Shown: positions 6,655-9,797 of the stretch, piece by piece | How the letters are laid out: each line of letters opens with the position of its first letter | How positions within the stretch are numbered: the stretch's first letter is position 1 | NCBI GenBank assembly: GCA_027403435.1 | Contig: DAHZDR010000023.1 | Span: forward strand, 1-9,797 | Length of the DNA: 9,797 nucleotides | From: Deltaproteobacteria bacterium | GTDB lineage: Bacteria; Desulfobacterota; Binatia; Binatales; Binataceae | Reading direction: 5' to 3' | Program-made: the position numbers and the translations under genes | The notes under the pieces: generated by a model | Databases searched by the model: none | Seen by the model: the letters and a program-made list of their open reading frames with translations, nothing else | What the model was told of the DNA's origin: nothing

Positions 6655-8382
6655 TCAGTAGAGCCGCCCGTGGCGCATCGCGAGCTGTTCGACGATCGGA
6701 CCGAGCGCGTCGGCCGGAAAGAAGGTGAGCGCCGCGACGATCAAAATCACGCCGACCAGCAGCACGACGAAAATCGCGCCGTTGGTCGGAAAGGTGCCCG
6801 CGCTTTCCGGAACCGTTTTCTTGGCCGCCAGCGAGCCCGCCAGCGCGAGCACGGGAACCTTCATCAGGAAGCGTCCGGCCAGCATCACCAAAGCCAGCGT
6901 GACGTTGTAGAAATGCGTGTTCGCGTTGAGCCCGGCGAAGGCCGAGCCGTTGTTCGCCGAGGCCTCCGTGTAAGCGTAGAGAATTTGCGTGAAGCCGTGC
7001 GGTCCGGGGTTGGAAATGCCCGCCAGTCCCGCGGGCAGGGCCACCGCGATCGCCGCGGGAATCAGGATGACGAGCGGGAAAATCAGGACGTAGAGCATGG
7101 CGAGCTTCATCTCGCGCCCCTCGATTTTCTTGCCCAGGTACTCCGGCGTCCGCCCGACCATCAGGCCCGCGATAAACACCGCCAGCACCGCCATCACCAG
7201 CATCCCGTACAGTCCCGAGCCGACGCCGCCGAAAATGATTTCGCCAATCTGCATATTGACCAGCGGAATCAGGCCGCCGAGCGGCGTAAAGCTGTCATGC
7301 ATCGAATTGACCGCGCCGCATGAAGTGTCGGTCGTGACGGTGGCCCAGAGGGCGGAATCGACGATGCCGAAGCGGACCTCCTTGCCCTCCATGTTGCCGC
7401 CGCTTTGCGTGGCCGAGGCGCTTTGGTCGGCGCCCGCGCGGGTCAGCATGGGATTGCCGCGCTGTTCGCTCCAGGTCGCGACGGCGGCGCCCATCACAAA
7501 AAGCAGCGCCATCGCGCCGAACAGCGCCCATCCCTGGCGCGCGTCGCCGACCATCCGGCCGAAGGTATGGGTCAGGCCCGCGCCGATCGCGATAATCGCC
7601 AGCATCTCGATCAGATTCGCAAGCGGCGTGGGATTTTCATACGGATGCGCGGAGTTGGCGTTGAAGAAGCCGCCGCCGTTGGTGCCGAGTTCCTTGATCG
7701 CCTCCTGCGAGGCGACCGGGCCTTGCGCGATCGTCTGGGTTGCGCCTTCGACCGTTTTCGCGCGCGCGTACGGCGCGAAATTCTGCGGCACGCCCTGCCA
7801 TACCAGCGCGAGCGCCATCACCACGCAGATCGGCATCAGCACCCACAGGGTCGCGCGCGTCAGATCGACCCAGAAATTGCCGATGGTCTTCGAGTTGCGC
7901 TGCACGAAGCCGCGAATCACCGCGATCGCAATCGCGATTCCGGCCGCGGCCGAAACAAAATTGTGAAACGTCAGTCCCGCCATCTGCGTCAGGTAGGACA
8001 TGGTCGTTTCGCCGGCGTACGCCTGCCAGTTGGTATTGGTGGTGAAGCTCGCCGCGGTGTTGAAAGCGAGACTGGGCGCGACTCCGCCAAGGCCCTGCGG
8101 ATTCAGCGGCAGCAGGCCCTGCAGGCGCTCCTGCGCATAGAGCAGCAGCATCCCGGCGGCGCTGAAGAGCAGCATCGTGACCGCGTATTCGATCCAGGTC
8201 TGTTCGGTTTCAGGATGCACGCCGCCGAGGCGGTAGATCAAGCGTTCGATCGGTTTGAGCGCCGGATCGGGAAAGGTTGATTCGCCGGCGAACACGCGCG
8301 CCATGTAATGCCCGAGCGGCACGCTGATCGCGACGGCGATCAGGAAGAACAAGCCAATTTGAATTACGGCGTTGGCGAGCAA
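6655..8382 (-). CDS. kdpA: Potassium-transporting ATPase channel-like subunit KdpA (TTG start)
   Basis: The 575-residue K+-binding and translocating subunit (E. coli 557), with about ten TM helices, related to the KtrB/TrkH channel-like family. The four pore-loop filters are all present: TTNTNWQ (114-120), GTNGGGFFNANS (233-244), TSCGAVNSMHDS (353-364) and NNGSAF (477-482). The start is TTG at 8382: an in-frame TAG lies only two codons upstream, so no longer start is possible, and AGGAG sits 6 nt before the TTG. The next in-frame ATG (residue 27) would remove the first TM helix. The gene begins 9 nt after the kdpF stop. It looks fully functional. Confidence 0.98.
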   Translation of the reverse strand: MLANAVIQIGLFFLIAVAISVPLGHYMARVFAGESTFPDPALKPIERLIYRLGGVHPETEQTWIEYAVTMLLFSAAGMLLLYAQERLQGLLPLNPQGLGGVAPSLAFNTAASFTTNTNWQAYAGETTMSYLTQMAGLTFHNFVSAAAGIAIAIAVIRGFVQRNSKTIGNFWVDLTRATLWVLMPICVVMALALVWQGVPQNFAPYARAKTVEGATQTIAQGPVASQEAIKELGTNGGGFFNANSAHPYENPTPLANLIEMLAIIAIGAGLTHTFGRMVGDARQGWALFGAMALLFVMGAAVATWSEQRGNPMLTRAGADQSASATQSGGNMEGKEVRFGIVDSALWATVTTDTSCGAVNSMHDSFTPLGGLIPLVNMQIGEIIFGGVGSGLYGMLVMAVLAVFIAGLMVGRTPEYLGKKIEGREMKLAMLYVLIFPLVILIPAAIAVALPAGLAGISNPGPHGFTQILYAYTEASANNGSAFAGLNANTHFYNVTLALVMLAGRFLMKVPVLALAGSLAAKKTVPESAGTFPTNGAIFVVLLVGVILIVAALTFFPADALGPIVEQLAMRHGRLY

Positions 8383-8388
8383 GCGCTA

Positions 8389-8393
8389 CTCCT
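8389..8393 (-). promoter_or_regulatory. Shine-Dalgarno of kdpA, overlapping the kdpF stop codon
   Basis: AGGAG on the minus strand, 6 nt before the TTG start of kdpA. Its first two bases are the last two of the kdpF stop codon TAG. This decides the unusual TTG start. Confidence 0.8.
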
Positions 8394-8484
8394 AAAATTT
8401 CTCCGGACGCAACATCGCGTAAACCAGATACACGGTGAGCGCGACCGCGATCGCGGCTCCGAACAGCAATTCCCATTCGCTCAT
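8392..8484 (-). CDS. kdpF: KdpF, small stabilising subunit of the Kdp ATPase
   Basis: A 30-residue hydrophobic peptide, one TM helix (about residues 6-25), beginning MSEWELLFGA and ending with the KdpF signature YLVYAMLRPEKF (compare GYLVYALINAEAF of E. coli). In E. coli KdpF is a lipid-like stabiliser of the KdpABC complex. It lies directly upstream of kdpA as expected. The ATG at 8484 overlaps the stop of a preceding 27-codon gene by 4 nt (ATGA). There is no clear Shine-Dalgarno of its own, so translation may depend on coupling to that upstream gene. It is too short for most gene callers. Confidence 0.93.
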   Translation of the reverse strand: MSEWELLFGAAIAVALTVYLVYAMLRPEKF

Positions 8485-8564
8485 AGTTTTTCGCATCCGC
8501 GGATGTACGCCAGCGCGAGCAAGAAGAAGGCGCACGTCGCCGCTATGAAAATTACGTCATGCAT
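8481..8564 (-). CDS. 27-residue membrane mini-protein gene upstream of kdpF
   Basis: A tiny open frame starting ATG at 8564 and ending TGA at 8481. The peptide starts MHDVIFIAATCAFF, has one TM helix (about residues 4-20) and a polar C-terminus ending YIRGCEKL. The stop overlaps the kdpF ATG by 4 nt (ATGA), the classic coupling geometry, which argues for real translation. I recall similar small single-helix peptides with a Cys-containing tail (pattern roughly FxLxxxYxxxCxxL) in front of kdpF in other bacteria, but I cannot verify this here. A plausible role is an extra small subunit or assembly factor of the Kdp complex, or a leader that couples translation into kdpF; both are inference. No Shine-Dalgarno is seen, and the predicted sigma-54 start site is only about 3 nt upstream. 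Confidence 0.6.
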   Translation of the reverse strand: MHDVIFIAATCAFFLLALAYIRGCEKL

Positions 8565-8577
8565 GGCGGCTGCGTGT

Positions 8578-8593
8578 AGCACTATGCGTGCCT
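8578..8593 (-). promoter_or_regulatory. Candidate sigma-54 (-24/-12) promoter of the kdp operon
   Basis: On the minus strand AGGCACG, a 4-nt spacer, then GTGCT matches the sigma-54 core TGGCACG-N4-TTGCW at 10 of 12 positions, with the invariant GG and GC exactly 10 nt apart (GG at 8592-8591, GC at 8580-8579). Transcription would start near 8567. It sits directly before the operon whose last gene is a sigma-54-dependent activator, which fits autoregulation. The start site lies only about 3 nt before the mini-protein ATG and 83 nt before kdpF. Not proven; a 12-position motif can occur by chance, but its place and orientation are favourable. Confidence 0.5.
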
Positions 8594-8611
8594 TGCGCGA
8601 GGATCGCGCAA
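8593..8611. promoter_or_regulatory. Perfect 8-bp inverted repeat abutting the candidate -24 element
   Basis: TTGCGCGA, a 3-nt spacer, TCGCGCAA: a perfect 19-bp dyad centred about 35 bp upstream of the predicted start site, touching the -24 region. Its size suits a dimeric DNA-binding protein. It could be an operator for a repressor or a proximal site for the AlgB-like regulator, although sigma-54 activators usually bind farther upstream. Direct evidence is symmetry only. Confidence 0.45.
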
Positions 8612-8679
8612 AATGGGCTATTTTCGCCAAGAGGAACGGGCGTTATTGCAGAATGCGGCGGCGATCGCGTTGCAAATTG

Positions 8680-8707
8680 AAAAGGCGCCAACCCGCGCTC
8701 GCGCGCC
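8680..8707 (-). terminator. Weak candidate intrinsic terminator after the acyl-CoA dehydrogenase gene
   Basis: On the minus strand a GGCGC/GCGCC pair encloses a 14-nt loop that itself contains a nested GCGC/GCGC pair, followed by TTTT. The stem is short and the T run only four long, so termination here is doubtful. Confidence 0.2.
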
Positions 8708-8759
8708 GCCAGCCCGTCCAAAGGCGCAATTACGCGACGATTGGCGCGCGCCGCGCGCG

Positions 8760-9797
8760 TCAGCCGCGGGTTTCGAGTCCCATCCGCCGCGCGATAATCA
8801 CTTTCATGATTTCGCTGGTTCCCGCGTAAATTGATTGCACCGCCGCGTCCGCGTAATCCATCGACACCGGATACTCGAGCATGAAGCCGTAGCCGCCATG
8901 CAGTTGCAGGCATTGGCTGGCGACGCGCTTGAGCAGTTCCGTCGTCCACCATTTCGCCATGCTGACTTCGGTCGTCACGTCGTCGCCGCGCACATGCGCC
9001 GCTATCAGACGATCGACGAAGGTCTGGCCCACTTCGACTTCGGTGGCCATCTCGGCCAGCTTGAACTGCGTATTCTGGAAGGCGGCGATCGGCTGGCCGA
9101 AGGCGCGCCGGCCCTTGGCGTAGTCGATCGTGTCGTCGAGGCAGCGGCGCGCGCTGGTGATCGCCTGAATCGCGCAGACCAGCCGTTCCTGCTGCAGCTT
9201 CTCCATCAGCATCTTGAAGCCTTCGCCCTCGCGCCCGAGCAGATTCGCGGCCGGCACGCGGCAATCCTCGAAAAACAGCTCGCTGGTGTCCTGGCCCTTG
9301 AGTCCGAGCTTGTCGAGCTTGCGGCCGCGCACGAAACCGGGGGCGTCGCCGTCCACCAGAATCAGGCTGACGCCGCGATGGGCCGGCTTGGCGTCGGGAT
9401 TGGTCTTGGCCACGACGATGATCAAATTGGCGAGCTGGCCGTTGGAGATGAACATCTTGGCGCCGTTGATCACGTAGCTGTCGCCGTCGCGCCGGGCGGT
9501 GGTGCGGACGGCGGCGAGATCCGATCCCGTGCCCGGCTCGGTCATCGCGATCGCGAGGATGATTTCGCCGGCGATCGCGCCCGGAAGATAACGCCGCTTC
9601 TGCTCCTCGGAACCAAAGGTCGAGATGTAGGGCATAATGATGTCGGAATGGAGTCCCATCATCAGGCCGTGGGCGCGGACGCGCGCGAGTTCCTCAATCA
9701 CGATTGCGTCGTAGATAAAATCCACTCCAGCGCCGCCGTATGCCGTCGGCGCGTTGGCTCCGAGGAACCCGGCCGCGCCCAGCTTGCGCCAGCTTTC
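8760..9797 (-). CDS. Acyl-CoA dehydrogenase (5' end cut by window edge)
   Basis: The C-terminal 345 residues of an FAD-dependent acyl-CoA dehydrogenase, which oxidises acyl-CoA to trans-2-enoyl-CoA and passes electrons to ETF. The frame is open to the window edge; the first visible residues, ESWRKLGAAGFLGANAP, are N-domain sequence, so perhaps 40 residues are missing. GTG at 9725 is internal, not the start. Seen, in visible-fragment numbering: FAD/substrate signature AMTEPGTGSDLAAV (84-97); MFISNGQLANLIIVVAKT, the middle-domain entry; GRRAFGQPIAAFQNTQ in the C-terminal helical domain; and QLHGGYGFMLEYP (298-310). The usual catalytic Glu in YEGTSE of short- and medium-chain enzymes is Ala here (YAGTSE, 324-329). 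Long-chain (LCAD) and isovaleryl-CoA dehydrogenases also lack it there and use an acid on another helix; here DD at 221-222 (LDDTIDYAKGRRAFG) lies in the matching region. Substrate unknown. No functional link to kdp is evident. Confidence 0.95.
   Translation of the reverse strand, partial: ESWRKLGAAGFLGANAPTAYGGAGVDFIYDAIVIEELARVRAHGLMMGLHSDIIMPYISTFGSEEQKRRYLPGAIAGEIILAIAMTEPGTGSDLAAVRTTARRDGDSYVINGAKMFISNGQLANLIIVVAKTNPDAKPAHRGVSLILVDGDAPGFVRGRKLDKLGLKGQDTSELFFEDCRVPAANLLGREGEGFKMLMEKLQQERLVCAIQAITSARRCLDDTIDYAKGRRAFGQPIAAFQNTQFKLAEMATEVEVGQTFVDRLIAAHVRGDDVTTEVSMAKWWTTELLKRVASQCLQLHGGYGFMLEYPVSMDYADAAVQSIYAGTSEIMKVIIARRMGLETRG

Larger units (their letters stand above)
8565..8759. other. Intergenic region between the acyl-CoA dehydrogenase gene and the kdp operon
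   Basis: 195 bp without a convincing long coding frame. It contains the candidate sigma-54 promoter and the 19-bp dyad, a GGCGCGCGCC palindrome (8743-8752) just after the acyl-CoA dehydrogenase stop, and two TTGCA direct copies (8646-8650 and 8670-8674). Both flanking genes point the same way, so this must contain the kdp promoter unless the operon is read through from the dehydrogenase gene. Confidence 0.7.

Noticed and set aside
7405..8280. Plus-strand frames of about 290 codons opposite kdpA
   Set aside because: Arg-rich shadows of kdpA with no family motif; kdpA on the other strand is unmistakable.
8640..8690. A sigma-70-like promoter (TTGCAA followed by TGCAAT on the minus strand) upstream of kdp
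   Set aside because: Only about 4 of 6 matches in each box and a spacer of about 19 nt; clearly weaker than the -24/-12 candidate.
8743..8760. GGCGCGCGCC palindrome and GC alternation after the acyl-CoA dehydrogenase stop as a terminator
   Set aside because: No T run follows on the minus strand, and GC-alternating palindromes are expected by chance in this composition.
8557..9264. A 235-codon minus-strand frame overlapping the acyl-CoA dehydrogenase and the intergenic region
   Set aside because: It is out of frame with the dehydrogenase, Arg-rich and without motif; most of it overlaps the conserved enzyme.

Overview
The window is GC-rich DNA in which every supportable gene lies on the minus strand, so it reads from right to left. 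It holds the 3' part of an acyl-CoA dehydrogenase gene (right edge to 8760), a 195-bp intergenic region, and a complete kdp high-affinity potassium-uptake operon that runs off the left edge. Codon use (strong G/C at third positions) and gene style suggest a high-GC Gram-negative soil-type bacterium such as Acidobacteriota, Binatota or a deltaproteobacterial lineage. No rRNA or marker gene is present, so this placement is only a guess.

Operon layout in transcription order: a 27-residue membrane mini-protein (8564-8481), kdpF (8484-8392), kdpA (8382-6655), kdpB (6583-4541), kdpC (4522-3935), a truncated KdpD with only the ATP-binding KdpD domain and the universal-stress domain (3934-2774), a separate membrane histidine kinase with HAMP and PAS domains (2777-993), and a sigma-54-dependent NtrC/AlgB-type response regulator (993 to beyond base 1). 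Four junctions overlap or abut (mini-protein/kdpF ATGA, kdpC/kdpD TGAATG, kdpD/kinase ATGA, kinase/regulator TGATG). This points to one translationally coupled transcript. KdpF, A, B and C form the K+-pumping P-type ATPase; the last three genes look like its control module.

The unusual part is the control module. In the well-known arrangement one KdpD protein carries both the N-terminal sensing domains and the histidine kinase, and it signals to KdpE, an OmpR-family regulator acting on a sigma-70 promoter. Here the N-terminal part is a free-standing protein, the kinase is a different one with a periplasmic helical sensor resembling KinB, and the regulator is a sigma-54 activator. In agreement, a good -24/-12 (sigma-54) promoter candidate (10 of 12 core positions, exact GG-N10-GC) lies just upstream of the operon, next to a perfect 8-bp inverted repeat. 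The predicted start site would leave only about 3 nt before the mini-protein's ATG, so either that gene is read almost leaderless or one of the two calls is wrong.

No insertion sequences, CRISPR arrays, tRNA or rRNA genes were seen. No stretch over 300 bases lacks a gene.
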